Below are positions 53,878 through 63,925 of a stretch of 64,000 nt of DNA, in pieces (within the stretch, counting starts at the first letter, position 1; every line of letters starts with the position of its first letter). A model generated the notes under the pieces. The model was not told the origin of the DNA, did not search any database, and saw only the letters and a program-made list of their open reading frames with translations. Source of the stretch: Symbiodinium natans (taxonomy: Eukaryota; Sar; Dinophyceae; Suessiales; Symbiodiniaceae). Where the stretch lies: assembly GCA_905221605.1 (NCBI GenBank), contig CAJNDS010001324.1, positions 190,001-254,000 of the forward strand. The letters run 5' to 3'. The position numbers were made by a program, and so were the translations under genes.

Positions 53878-53980
53878 GGGTGGGGGGGAGGGGGGGGGGC
53901 AGGCGGGGAGGGGGAGGGGGGTAGGGGGGGGGGGGTAGGGGGGGGGTGGGGGGTAGGGGGGGGGAAGGGGGGGTGGTGGA
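53878..53980 (+). repeat. G-rich tract with quadruplex potential
   Basis: About 100 bases are made of G runs of three to ten interrupted by single A, T or C. Many four-run combinations could form G-quadruplexes. Confidence 0.8.
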
Positions 53981-54899
53981 GGGGCTTCAACTGCCTCTGG
54001 TCCTGGCGAACCGTCCGCTTGCGGACCCCGGTTTCCCAGGGGGGGTACCCATTTGAGGCCAAAAAAAGGGGTCCGAAAAAGGGCTTTATACACCTCCGGC
54101 CCGAGGCCTCGGCGGATACCCCCAATTATACTCCCCATTAAGGCCTGTTAATATAAGGGGAACATTCCAGGGGGTTGACCCAATTGACTTCGGAGGAGCG
54201 GTTGCTGTGATAGTGCTGTGCACGTGAGCAGCTGCAAACAATACGCTTGCAAGTTGAGTCTTCTAGCGGATGCTGGTCATGCGGTGCAAACATCGTCATC
54301 GCAACCACTCGTCGGGCTTTCTTTCGGCATTGGCAGCGGGGTTGTGTTTGATGCCATCCGAGACCGATGAACTCCAGTCCCTCCCAGGAGTTGTCGCTTA
54401 AGCTGTGGGATCTACTGTTTGTAGCGTCAGCACTGGAACGGTCAGAAAAGAGTGGGAAACCCAGAACCCGCTCGAGCTTGTGTGATCGGCTCACAAGAAA
54501 CGCAAGATTTGGTCACAACCTCTCAGCCCTCATGTGAAGCCAGATGCGGTGCTCAAGCAGATATCAACTGCTGCTTAGAGGGGTTTCTCGTAGATCAGGG
54601 TCCGGGAGGAGGGGCTGTTGGTTTGTCGGGCGTGGGGATATTTTAGGAATGTGCGTACGTCACGGGACAGTTCTGGGTTGACCCATATCGACCCCCTTGC
54701 AGCCGCTCGTATGTTGCGTTGCCGTGGCTTGATTTCATGCTGCCCGCTCGGTTACATATCAGCAGGAAACGCGTCCAGGATCACTACAAAACGGCAACAT
54801 CCCTGAACCAAGGCCAATCATCCGCAAGAAACTTAACACTCTGATCCTTCCACCCGGCACACCAAAAGCTTAAGGCGCCGGCGTCTCGGTGTGTAGAAG

Positions 54900-56665
54900 A
54901 TGGCTTCAGGCGCCATGGCCGAGAGATCCGAGCCGCTCGTTGGGGAAAATGCAGAAGCCGAGCAGAGTTTCTACAAAAACGAGATCAAGACCATGTGTGG
55001 CATTGGATGGCCGATGCTGATCAGCTTTTTCTGCCGATTCGGCATGGCTTCAGAAGACTCCGCCTTCGTAGGGCACATCGCCTCCACGGCGAAGTTCCTC
55101 ACCACCGGACACAGTGTTCTCAGCATCGGGGCCTCCCTCCTGGGCTACGGCTTCCTAGCCGCCAAGGGCGCGGCCGAAGGCGCCCTGGGCTATGGGCCCA
55201 TGGACTACCTGGCGGCTGCGGGGCTCTCTGACATGGTCACGAACATCCTGATCATCCCCCCCTTGGCCTTCAACCAAAGCCTCAATGCCCTCGTGAGCCA
55301 GGCCATGGGATCGGGGAACCGTGGGAATTCTTGGGAACGACCTTGTTTTTTTTTCTTCATGTTCAGGTACTCTATTTCCTAAAAGAAGCAGCTCAAATCA
55401 TAGATTTTTGCTAGGGAGGTTTCCAAGTTCAGTAGAGGAATAAGAAGATGGCGGGGACCTGGTTGCAGCTCTCGGTCCTCTGGCTGACTTTGGGCTATTC
55501 GGTGACCTTGGCCTCCTTCTTCTTTGTCTCCCCCATGCTGAAGCTCCTGGGCTTCTCCTCGGATGTCTGTGAGCTTGCCGGGATGTATGCCAAGTACAAC
55601 GTCTTCTGGCCCATCCCAAACGGCTGGTACCAGTGCATGCGCTTCTACTTCCAGGCGCAGGGCATCACCAAGCCCGCCATGTACAACAACATCATCTTCC
55701 TGGCGGTGAATGCCCTGCTGAACTGGGTGCTTGTCTTCGGTGGGCCTTTCAGGGCCTGGGGATGGTATGGCTTCGGCTTCATCGGGGCGGCTCTCTCCCT
55801 GAGCTGTTCGAGGACTTTGCAGCCGCTGGCCTACTGGCTCTACATGTTCTGGTGGCGCAAGGCCCACCTCGACACCTGGCCATCCTTGTCCCAGAAGACC
55901 TACCTGACGAAGGAGCATGTGAAGAACTTCATGGCCATGTCGTTGCCGCAGATGGGCACGCTCATTTTCCAAGCCGTCGTTGGCCAAGCCACCACGCTCA
56001 TGATCGCAAAGCTGGGAACAGAGGCGGTTGCGGCAAGCTCGGCGGCGGCAGCTGCGACAATGGTGTTTACCGGCGGCCTCTCTCCCACACTTTCGATGGT
56101 TGGAGGTATGCGAGTTGGATACTACTTGGGTAAGGGGCAGGCAGAGCATGCCAGGCGTGTTGGGATGCTCGCGCTGCTTCTTGGGGCCATGCTGACGACA
56201 GCCATCGCTGCTGTCTACCTTCCTTTCGGGAAGTACATCTTGCATGTGGTGACCAAAGACGAGAAGGTTGATGTGCCAGCAACGACCATCCTCCCAGCCA
56301 TCATGATGAATCTGATTGCCTCCATCATGGTATCCGTGGGCACCCAGGGGATCTTAACGAGCCAGGGCCGCACCAAGGCGGTCACACTTCTGTCGATGGG
56401 ATTTGACCTTCCCTTCTCGGTGGGCTCCACAGCCCTGATGGTCTTCTACTTTCAGGCCAGCCTGAATGTGGTCTACTGGGTTCAGGCAGCGGTTTCCTTC
56501 GTGGAGGCTGCGGTGATCCTGGTCATCATCCGCTGGAGCGACTGGGCGGGTCTGGCGCGTCAGGCGCGCAGCCGCCAAGGAATGGACCGGCCTCAGGATG
56601 CGCTTTTGCCCTCTTGGGAATCATTGTTGTGTTTTTTGTTGATATACAAATCAAGGGAAGATTAA
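54900..56665 (+). CDS. MATE-family efflux transporter (about 550 aa, one intron)
   Basis: Exon 1 starts at 54900, right after a GTGTGTAG|AAG sequence that could serve as spliced-leader acceptor. It encodes a short acidic N-terminus, then membrane segments with the MATE-like MCGIGWPMLISFF and AFNQSLNALVSQAMGSGNR. Exon 2 (from about 55445) continues KMAGTWLQLSVLWLTLGY and includes YFQAQGITKPAMYNNIIF, GGFSP-like and GGMRVGYYLGKGQ motifs. There are about eight further hydrophobic segments. MATE proteins have twelve helices and export organic cations or drugs in exchange for H+ or Na+. The total length is near the family's norm of 450-550. Substrate is unknown. The frame is free of stops apart from the intron. 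Confidence 0.85.
55323..55444 (+). other. Intron of the MATE gene (edges approximate)
   Basis: Reading frame and family alignment require that GSGNR (ending CGT at 55322) joins KMAGTW (AAG at 55445). The acceptor reads AATAAG|AAG. The donor at this phase would be GGGAAT, which is not canonical. A GA donor at TTGG|GAACG (55335) is the alternative and would add three residues. In-frame stops occur inside the interval. Confidence 0.5.
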
Positions 56666-57994
56666 GCATACTACGTTTTTTAAGGTTCTGAGGGGCGTAG
56701 AGTGCAGAGGATGCAGAAGCTGGGGGCATCTCCGCCAGCGACATCCCGGAGGATCTCCGGGCGAGTGGCATCTCCTTGCAGCCTCCAGCGGACAAGGACA
56801 CAGGGACAGAAGCGAACCCTGCGACCCCTTCTCTTATGGGAGGCTGAGAGCAAGTCCTCAGAAGGGTGTCCAGGATGTGCCACAGCGTGAATGTTGAAGG
56901 ACAGTGTGCAAGACCGGCGCGCCCGATCTTCACAGTGAGGGGCAGAGTTTCGATTTTTCTGGCGCTGCTTGATGCCGTAGTTGTACAGTCAGCGCAGAAG
57001 TTGTCCTGGCTTTCTGATATGCAGTCACAGAGAGCAGCAACGATACAGTTGCGTTGGACTGCAGTCTCAGGAGGCCGCGAGTTCACTTGATTTGGAGTCA
57101 AGACCGAGCGATCACGAGCGAAGAAAGAGGACTCTTGCTGTTGGTATGGCAAGTGGGCTTCGTTGCTGCTCATTCCCCTTCGTACCTCAGAAGGCGTCAC
57201 CACGCTGCCCGAAGCGACATGAAACGACGTAGATGGAAGATGTTGGCTTTTGGTGGTGCATGAGTGGCAGCAGTGCCCTTTATCCATGCCCCTACAACCC
57301 CGCTAGAACCCGCCAGGCTTGTCAATTGTCAGTCACCTGCCGAGCAACCTGTTAACATAAGCACTTCCTTACCGACCCAGGCCCCTGTAGCCGATCACCG
57401 AAGACTTGTGAACAATCCCTCCAAACACCCCCCAAGGAACCCGTAAAAGACCGTCCCTGTTCGAGCACGCCCGAATCGCGGGCCGGGCCATCCGCCTCTC
57501 AGCACACGTACTTCGCGGGGCAGCATGGATGTTCCAGGTCTTGTCTTGCATCAGGTGGTTGAATAAGCGGATGGTGCTGCCGGCCCTCCTGGCCTCCTCA
57601 CGAACAGGGGAAGCAGAATTTCAGGAAGGGAGAGTTGTATGAGCTTGGATCGGGAGAGCCGTTCTGTTGGATCCCACGGACGGCGACTTTGCGACGCCGC
57701 GTGACAATCTTTCGGCCGCGCGTGTTTTTGATCGTGGCGGGGCCACCCTCCCCTGCCGACGTCGTCCTACCTCGAAATTGCCGCCAACAGCATTGGGTCA
57801 GAGCCTGTCAGTGCGAGGAGATGTGTTGTGGTTGGCTGGCCAGGGCGGAGGAGCTCCTCCAAGCGATGGGGGGGGGTCCCACAGAAAGGGGGGACAAAAT
57901 TTGGCATGGGGGAAGGGTTGGGTTATGGGGAAGGAGACCGGATCCGTGTCTACTTGTTCCAAACGCTTCTCGGCAGGAAGCCGAGGCGAGTTTA

Positions 57995-58036
57995 AGCCCT
58001 AAACCCTAAACCCTAAACCCTAAACCCTAAACCCTG
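57995..58036 (-). repeat. Interstitial telomere array, opposite orientation
   Basis: About six CCCTAAA units, the reverse orientation of the arrays at 52.9-53.8 kb. Confidence 0.88.
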
Positions 58037-59164
58037 CCAAATCGCAGAGCAGCACTCCGGTGGCAGCAGTGGGTCTTCACGGGGTGGCTACTCCCATTGA
58101 GTAGAAAAATCATTCAACTAGGTGGTGCCTTCGCACATTGTGGAATTCATTGTAGAATTCGTGGCCAGCTAGCATTGTTGAGGATCGAAGCAACACTGGC
58201 CCTTGGCTCAGAGCAGAGCCTGTGGGTTTGCTTTAGAACCTTGGTACATGCTCATAGGTTCGGCTAAACCATCTGAAGACTGCAAAGCTTGTTGCAAAAA
58301 GCCACTGCAGGCCAACTGACTGCGAGTGATAGGAGGTCGTTCTCATGGCTGCTTCAATACAGGCTCCTGCGATGTACTACTACGCAGACATGGCAAGATA
58401 CCGGCCACGGATGCTTAGATACGACTTGTGTAGATAGCACAAAACAGATGAAGATCGTGGAGAGAAGTTGTTTGCTGAGACCCTCGTCAAGTCGTCCATA
58501 ATGTATGCTGATTTGTGATGCCCATGGCACTTGGCCACACAGCAAGATGAGCTTCGGAGTCTACCGCCCCCAGATGGGGGTGGCAAGTGGAATGCGGGTT
58601 CTTTGCAGCGACCAGACCCTTCAGGACTGCTCAGGGGTTCAGGGTTTGGGGTTTAGGGTGCTCTCTGGGAGGCGCAGAAGTGCCTATCACTGCCCGCGTG
58701 TCAAGGAGCAGCGCCGTGCTGCTGAGCAAAACGGACGCCAGCAGGCTACACAAGATGCTGCGGTTGCGAGAGTGTGATGAAGTTTCCACATGTTTCCACC
58801 TTGCTTCAGGCGCCTGTGGTGAATCCCATCACTGGCGAGCTAGCTGGCGGCGTCGTCCCCGAGACGAAGACAGCGACACGACGTCCACCATCAGGATGTA
58901 GGATGCTGTAGCTGCTGTAGCTGCTGTGAGGACGCTTTCTGTGTTGCCGTTGCTAGCATGCTGGTAATGATATCCACATCGCTGTTTGGTTGAATCTGCA
59001 GTCGCCGAGTGGAAGACCTTGGTTCGCTGAAAGATATCCATTGCCATAGCACATGCCAGAAGCGAACTTTCGTGTCTTGACCGTCGCCGTCGCGGCTCCA
59101 AGCTTGAGCGCACAGCGCCTTTGTGCGCAGAGGACGGAGAGGCTCGCCTGCACAGGGATGAGGG

Positions 59165-59187
59165 TCTAGGGTTTAGGGTTTAGGGTA
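59165..59187 (+). repeat. Short TTTAGGG island
   Basis: Three units (TCTAGGGTTTAGGGTTTAGGG) with no other feature around them. Confidence 0.75.
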
Positions 59188-59511
59188 GCCCTTGTTCAAC
59201 GCTTGTTTTTGGGGCTTTTGCAGTTCATGGGGGGGTGAGGGCTGGCGTCAGAAGCTTGAATGTCGACAGGAGCCCGTCTGGACTGTGCAGCGCTTGATGA
59301 ACCGATACAAGGCTGGTTCTACCGTGCAGCTAAATGTAATAATACCTTACAAACAAAAAACTAGAAGAGAGATGGCCCGAAAGCATCGATTTGCCGTGCG
59401 TTGACTCCATGCACTTGATTCTTTGTAATCGAACTGTATGCACTTGGAGAAATGTATGCCCTTACATGGTTGCATAGTCACTTGTACACTGCACTTGTAT
59501 GCACTGGAACC

Positions 59512-59547
59512 GCATGGCATTCAAGTGTGTGGAGTTGAATGCCATGC
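59512..59547. repeat. Perfect 13-bp-stem hairpin
   Basis: GCATGGCATTCAA at 59512-59524 and its exact reverse complement at 59535-59547 are separated by a 10-base GTGTGTGGAG loop. The flanks are rich in GCACTTG words. There is no U-rich tail and no gene nearby, so it is not an obvious terminator or snRNA part. Confidence 0.8.
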
Positions 59548-60070
59548 ACTTGTGGTCAACTCTGTAGACTTTTCATCGGCGTTGAAGACAACGCCGAGCT
59601 CCAGCGGCCGGTCGCGGCACGCACCTGCGCCGGTGCAAGGAAAGAAGCAGAAACCACACAAGCACAAAAACAGACAAAAGAGGTGGAGTCTAAGTAAGGG
59701 CCGTGCATGTTGGTCGCCATGGAATACCTGCGCGCAGAAAACAGCTTTACTTGCAAGTCGGTCGACAAAGGTGCCAATCGTCCCGGGCGGTCCTAGCTGC
59801 ATTTTCACACACGCGTGCGTCGCACCGTCATATTAAACAGAGGTGGCCGCGCCGTCGTACTTTCGCAAGACAGCGTCCGTTTGGGGAACCCACATGTGTA
59901 TTTGTCTGACATGTGGCACCCGCGCTCCGAATTGACACGCTGCCTTGCAGAGGCTAACCTTTTCATCGCAAGCGCGCCGTCGACTTGAAATCATGTGCGC
60001 CAGCTTCCCACTCCGGGTCGCGTCGCGCTTCCCTCTCCATTCCGGATTGACGTTACTACTTACTACAAAG

Positions 60071-60820
60071 CTACTCAGCAACTTCGAACTGAAAGGACAG
60101 CTCAACTGGCTTGGTCCAGCCCAGCATGGACCTTGGCCGCCCTCCCACCGACACGGGCATCTTGAAAGCCTTGACGTCCAGGACCACCCAGCCGAAAAAC
60201 CGCTTAGCACCCGAGGACCACCAATCGAATGGACTGTCGACCTCGATGAGCGTATCCTGCCTGTGAGAGTCGAAGTCCCGATCGTCCAAGAACTCGGTCG
60301 CCCCAGCAAAGGTGATGATGCCCAGGACCTGAGCCCGTGAAGGAGGAGGGCCAATCTCCGTGTCCACGATGGCACCCTTGGTGGACCCGGCGCCGACGGT
60401 CTCTATGAGGAAGAGCTGCTCGCCCTCCGAAAAGCACTGGTAGTGACCGAGGGCGTACTTCCTCACCTCCATCTTTTTGCGCCCAAGCATCAACAGCCGA
60501 CTCCATGGGTACTGGACATTGAGGCCGCAAAGCGAGAGGCGCTGAGTCGACAAAAAAACTTCATTGGACACCGAAGCAGGCAAGTTAGGATCTTTCAGCC
60601 GTGCTGCGCGAGCGACCAACTCGGCCGCCGTGCCGCATTCTCGCATGGATTTCAAGTCTGCAAGAGCTTTCCTTCTGCTGTCACGCAGCGGACCTCTGAT
60701 CGAAGTGTCCTTCTCCTCGCAGATGCGGATGTGCGCAAAATGCGCTCGCCAGCCATATCCATGCTTCTCCACGATCCCGCGCTGGCTAAGTTCCTGTGAC
60801 TTTCTACCGAGACCCGCCAT
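60071..60820 (-). CDS. ASCH (PUA-like) domain protein, intronless (249 aa)
   Basis: The frame starts with an ATG at 60820. Residues about 21-60 (GYGWRAHFAHIRICEE…GPLRDSRRKALADL) form a short basic module with strand-strand-helix character. Residues about 93-225 have the ASCH pattern: CGLNVQYPWSRLLMLGRKKMEVR begins it, then GEQLFLIET, AQVLGIITFAGATEF, a SPFDW box and KRFFGWVVLDVKAF. ASCH domains bind RNA or nucleotides and act in translation and RNA modification. Its precise substrate cannot be told from the sequence. The gene has no intron. A decayed spliced-leader-like string lies 20-32 bases upstream of the start, so it may be a retrogene that has kept its frame. Confidence 0.75.
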   Translation of the reverse strand: MAGLGRKSQELSQRGIVEKHGYGWRAHFAHIRICEEKDTSIRGPLRDSRRKALADLKSMRECGTAAELVARAARLKDPNLPASVSNEVFLSTQRLSLCGLNVQYPWSRLLMLGRKKMEVRKYALGHYQCFSEGEQLFLIETVGAGSTKGAIVDTEIGPPPSRAQVLGIITFAGATEFLDDRDFDSHRQDTLIEVDSPFDWWSSGAKRFFGWVVLDVKAFKMPVSVGGRPRSMLGWTKPVELSFQFEVAE

Positions 60821-60839
60821 GCTGCAACTTCACACCTGC

Positions 60840-60852
60840 CTCGAGCCAAGGT
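60840..60852 (-). other. Possible decayed spliced-leader relic before ASCH gene
   Basis: On the minus strand ACCTTGGCTCGAG matches 10 of 13 bases of ATTTTGGCTCAAG, the spliced-leader end. It lies 20 bases upstream of the ATG, the usual place for a relic in a retroposed dinoflagellate gene. Confidence 0.35.
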
Positions 60853-60890
60853 AGAGATCACAACAAAACTCTGAGCGCAGGAGAAGATCC

Positions 60891-60935
60891 ACAACACCGT
60901 CCCCAAGTTGTTTGCGAGGATTTCAAAGCTCCATG
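60891..60935 (+). repeat. Single copy of the junction unit of the 42-bp array
   Basis: Its sequence ACACCGTCCCCAAGTTG, followed by TTTGCGAGGATTTC, recurs at 62079-62110 and 62516-62547, where it opens the two blocks of 42-bp repeats. Here it stands alone. Confidence 0.7.
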
Positions 60936-61122
60936 CGCTCGGGCCATCCCTCTAGAAGCACGCATGCGTGTAGAGCATCCGATGGAATGTGTGACGGCGC
61001 ATATGTGTGCATGTTGAGGCGCAGGCAGGAGGCCAAGCAGCTTTGCATTTTATATCTTGGGCTGGTACACGCGAAAGACCCTTTCGCAAGACAGCGTTGA
61101 GGGGAGTAAGCAAGGGTTCAAA

Positions 61123-61473
61123 CTAGCGAGAGTTCTGCAGGCGGTGCAAAGCCAAGAGAGCATAATCTCTGCATTTCCACGGTTGCAGAGCTGGCCGAGC
61201 CGACAAGATGCAGTCCACAGCTTCATCTGCGCTGCATTGGCCGTCCAGCACCAGCCAAGCGCAGAGGGCAGCAGGACTGCGATTAATGCCACCGAAGCAA
61301 TGGAAGAGCACGTTGAACTCCTCGCTCGCCTGTTGGCACTGCTCGCGCAGAGTGCGCAAAGTCTGAGCCATGTCTGTCCAAGCCTGGGCGCACCGCTCTG
61401 CGATCTCGAAGAACCAGGAAGCATCCCGGTTGCATTTGATTCTGGGGTTTTCGCAAGCTCCTGGCGCAGCCAA
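61123..61473 (-). pseudogene. Dual-specificity phosphatase fragment
   Basis: The frame contains VLFHCFGGINRSPAALCAW, with the Cys-x5-Arg phosphatase signature (HCFGGINRS). It is followed by the usual SADEAVDCILSARPALQPW helix region and a C-terminal helix ending at a stop. Upstream, the helix with IAERCAQAW fits the part before the P-loop of DUSPs. The general-acid Asp and the first strands are not in this frame. A neighbouring frame at about 61480-61619 reads ETLAPAWTVRVFVGPG and may hold the preceding exon. The gene is partial or split by an intron or frameshift. DUSPs dephosphorylate phospho-Tyr, phospho-Ser and phospho-Thr proteins. Confidence 0.6.
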
Positions 61474-61875
61474 CCTGCACCTTTAGCACGGAAACCGCGC
61501 CGCAGCGTCTGCATAGCATCCCCGCCGGTGTACGACATGCCTGGACCTACAAAAACCCGCACGGTCCAAGCTGGCGCCAAGGTTTCACTCAATAGCGCCT
61601 CTCGGGCCAAAGCTAGCACGCACGCATGTAGAGCAACGCATCATGAGGTAACAGACATACAGCACACGAACGCTAGCACCGACACACAGTGCGGGATGCC
61701 TTCTCCCCTTCATTGACGTCGGCGCGCCCCAGGACGTCCAAATCGGACATCGCCCAAACATGTTACATTTGAGAGCAACCGCTGATCACTTCCCACAGAG
61801 AGACGAGTCTGAGCGCAGGACTGGTTGCCTTCCCTCCAAATCGAGATCACTTTTTTCCCGCTCCACTGCATGGCT

Positions 61876-62060
61876 GATATTTGTCATGGTTTTGGAAACA
61901 GCGAATTCGGGGACCATGGTTTTCGCGATGGTTTTGGAAACAGCTAATTCGAGTACCATGGTTTTCGCGATGGTTTTGGACACAGCGAATTCGGGGACCA
62001 TGGTGTTTGCGATGGTTTTGGAAACAGCAACTTCGGGAACCATGGTTTTCGCAATGGTTT
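61876..62060 (+). repeat. 42-bp tandem repeat, block A
   Basis: About four units of a 42-bp repeat: TTTTGGAAACAGCGAATTCG begins it, then GGGACCATGG, and TTTTCGCGATGG ends it. A partial fifth unit leads into block B. Confidence 0.9.
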
Positions 62061-62084
62061 TGGAAGCGAATTCGAACACACCGT

Positions 62085-62940
62085 CCCCAAGTTGTTTGCG
62101 AGGATTTCGAAGCTCCACAATTCCGCGCCCACGCTATTTGCGAGGATTTCGAAGCCCCACAGGATTTCGAAGCCCCAGAATTCCGCGCCCACGTTATTTG
62201 CCAGGATTTCGAAGCCCCACAGTTCCGCGCCCACGTTATTTGCGAGGGTTTCGAAGCCCCACAGTTCCGCGCCCACGTTATTTGCGAGGGTTTCGAAACC
62301 CCAGAATTCCGCGCCCACGTTATTTGCTAGGTTTTCAAAGCCCCAGAATTCCGCGCCCATGTTATTTGCGGTGTTTTCATGCGCCCAGATGTCCGTTACC
62401 ATGCTCTTTGTGGTGTTTTCATGCGCCCAGATGTCCGTTACCATGCTATTTGGTTTTGGAAACAGCAACTTCGGGGACCATGGTTTTCGCAATGGTTTTG
62501 GAAGCGAATTCGAACACACCGTCCCCAAGTTGTTTGCGAGGAGTTCGGAGCTCCACAATTCCGCGCCCACGTTATTTGCGAGGATTTCGAAGCCCCACAG
62601 TTCCGCGCCCACGTTATTTGCGAGGGTTTCGAAGCCCCAGAATTCCGCGCCCGCGTCATTTGCGAGGATTTCGAAGGCCCACAGTTCCGCGCCCACGTTA
62701 TTTGCGAGGGTTTCGAAGCCCCAGAATTCCGCGCCCACGTTATTTGCTAGGTTTTCAAAGCCCCAGAATTCCGCGCCCACGTTATTTGCTAGGTTTTCAA
62801 AGCCCTAGAATTCCGCGCCCATGTTATTTGCGGTGTTTTCACGCGCCCAGATGTCCGTTACCATGCTCTTTGCGGTGTTTTCATGCGCCCGGATGTCCGT
62901 TACCATGCTATTTGCGGTGTTTTCAGACGCCCAGGGTGTC
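62085..62940 (+). repeat. 42-bp tandem repeats, blocks B and C interleaved
   Basis: Block B units begin GCGAGGATTTCGAAGCCCCA and continue with TTCCGCGCCCACGTTATTT (62085-62360 and 62530-62830). Block C units begin GCGGTGTTTTCATGCGCCCA and continue with GATGTCCGTTACCATGC (62363-62455 and 62830-62935). Block A sequence returns once at 62455-62515. All three have the same 42-bp period although their sequences differ, and larger A-B-C order is repeated once. Because 42 is divisible by three, frames stay open through it, which is not evidence of coding. Confidence 0.9.
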
Positions 62941-62942
62941 CG

Positions 62943-63430
62943 CGGCGTACTACGTCTGGAGCAAGCTCCGCGTGTCCGTGGCGTACTACATTTGTACTAC
63001 AAAAGTCGACTTTCCAGCCACGGAAGCTCCGGGTGTCCGCGGCGTACTACGTTTGTACTACAAAAGTCGACTTTCCAGCCACGGAAGCTCCGGGCGTCCC
63101 CGGCGTACTACATTTGTACTACAAAAGTCGACTTTCCAGCCACAGAAGCTCCGGGCGTCCCCGGCGTACTACATTTGTACTACAAAAGTCGACTTTCCTG
63201 CCACGGAAGCTCCGGGTGTCCGGGGCGTACTACGTCTGTACTACAAAAGTCGACTTTGCAGCCACAGAAGCTCCGGGTGTCCGTGGCGTACTACATCTGT
63301 ACTACAAAAGTCGACTTTCCAGCCACGGAAGCTCCGGGGGCGTCCGTGGCGTACTACATTTGTACTACAAAACTCGATTTTCCAGCCACGGAAGTCCCCG
63401 GCGTACTACGTCTGTACTACGCAAGTCGAA
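62943..63430 (+). repeat. 61-bp tandem repeat
   Basis: Units start GCGTACTAC at 62981, 63042, 63103, 63164 and 63225 (exact 61-bp steps) and continue to about 63430 with small indels. Each holds TTTGTACTACAAAAGTCGAC followed by TTTCCAGCCACGGAAGCTCC. There is no stop in any of the three forward frames over most units. Confidence 0.92.
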
Positions 63431-63925
63431 AAAAAAACGCAAAAACACTACGGTTTTAGCACCGCGACCACGCGAAAACCCGCAGAGGGGTTACGTTTGT
63501 ATGTCAAAAAACGCAAAAACACGACGGTTTTGGCACCGCGCCAACGCCCAAACCCGCAGAGGGGTTACGTTTGTATGTCAAAAAACGCAAAAACACGACG
63601 GTTTTGGCACCGCGCCAACGCCCAAACCCGCAGAGGGGTTACGTTTGTTTGTCAAAAAAGGCAAAAACACGATGGTTTTGGCACCGCGCCAACGCCGAAA
63701 CCCGCAGAGGGTTGACGCGCGCACGAAAAAAATGCAAAAAACGACGGTTTTAGCACCGCGACCCAGCGATTACCCGCAGAGGGTTGTCCGCGCACAGAAA
63801 GAAACGTAAAAAAACGATGGTTTTAGCACCGCGACGACGCCGAAACCCGCAGAGGGTTGTCCGCGCAAATCAAGAAACGTAAAAAAACGACGGTTTTAGC
63901 ACCGCGACCACGCCGAAACCCGCAG
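63431..63925 (+). repeat. 74-bp tandem repeat
   Basis: CCCGCAGAGGG recurs near 63480, 63554, 63628, 63702 and 63774 and onward, with a 74-bp period that shortens slightly in later units. Each unit has an A-rich CAAAAACACGACGG part and a GCACCGCG part. The array ends near 63925. Confidence 0.9.

Larger units (their letters stand above)
52803..54890. other. Gene-free region with telomere-like and G-rich repeats
   Basis: It contains TTTAGGG-type arrays (52864-52926, 53036-53060, 53343-53391, 53703-53820 degenerate) and a G-rich tract at 53878-53980. The latter is almost free of C, with GGGGTAGGGGGGGGG-type runs. From 53985 to 54890 I recognise nothing except possible regulatory sequence of the MATE gene. 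Confidence 0.65.
56666..60070. other. Gene-poor region with telomere-like islands and a hairpin
   Basis: I recognise no gene. Open frames are short and of random composition, including the long minus frame over 56526-57287. The region holds a CCCTAAA array (57995-58036), TTTAGGG remnants (58629-58662, 59165-59187), TGCACTTG-word-rich sequence at 59405-59560 and a perfect hairpin at 59512-59547. Confidence 0.55.

Noticed and set aside
56526-57287. 253-residue minus-strand frame behind the MATE gene
   Set aside because: It overlaps the 3' end of the MATE coding region, has random composition and no recognisable domain.
61760-63715. 651-residue frame rich in PRYLRGFRSP repeats
   Set aside because: It is produced by a 42-bp repeat (divisible by three) and a stop-poor 61-bp repeat. 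Other frames and the minus strand are open as well, so there is no evidence for a protein.
61876-63925. CRISPR-like regular repeats
   Set aside because: The units are contiguous tandem repeats without unique spacers, the genome is eukaryotic, and no cas genes are present.
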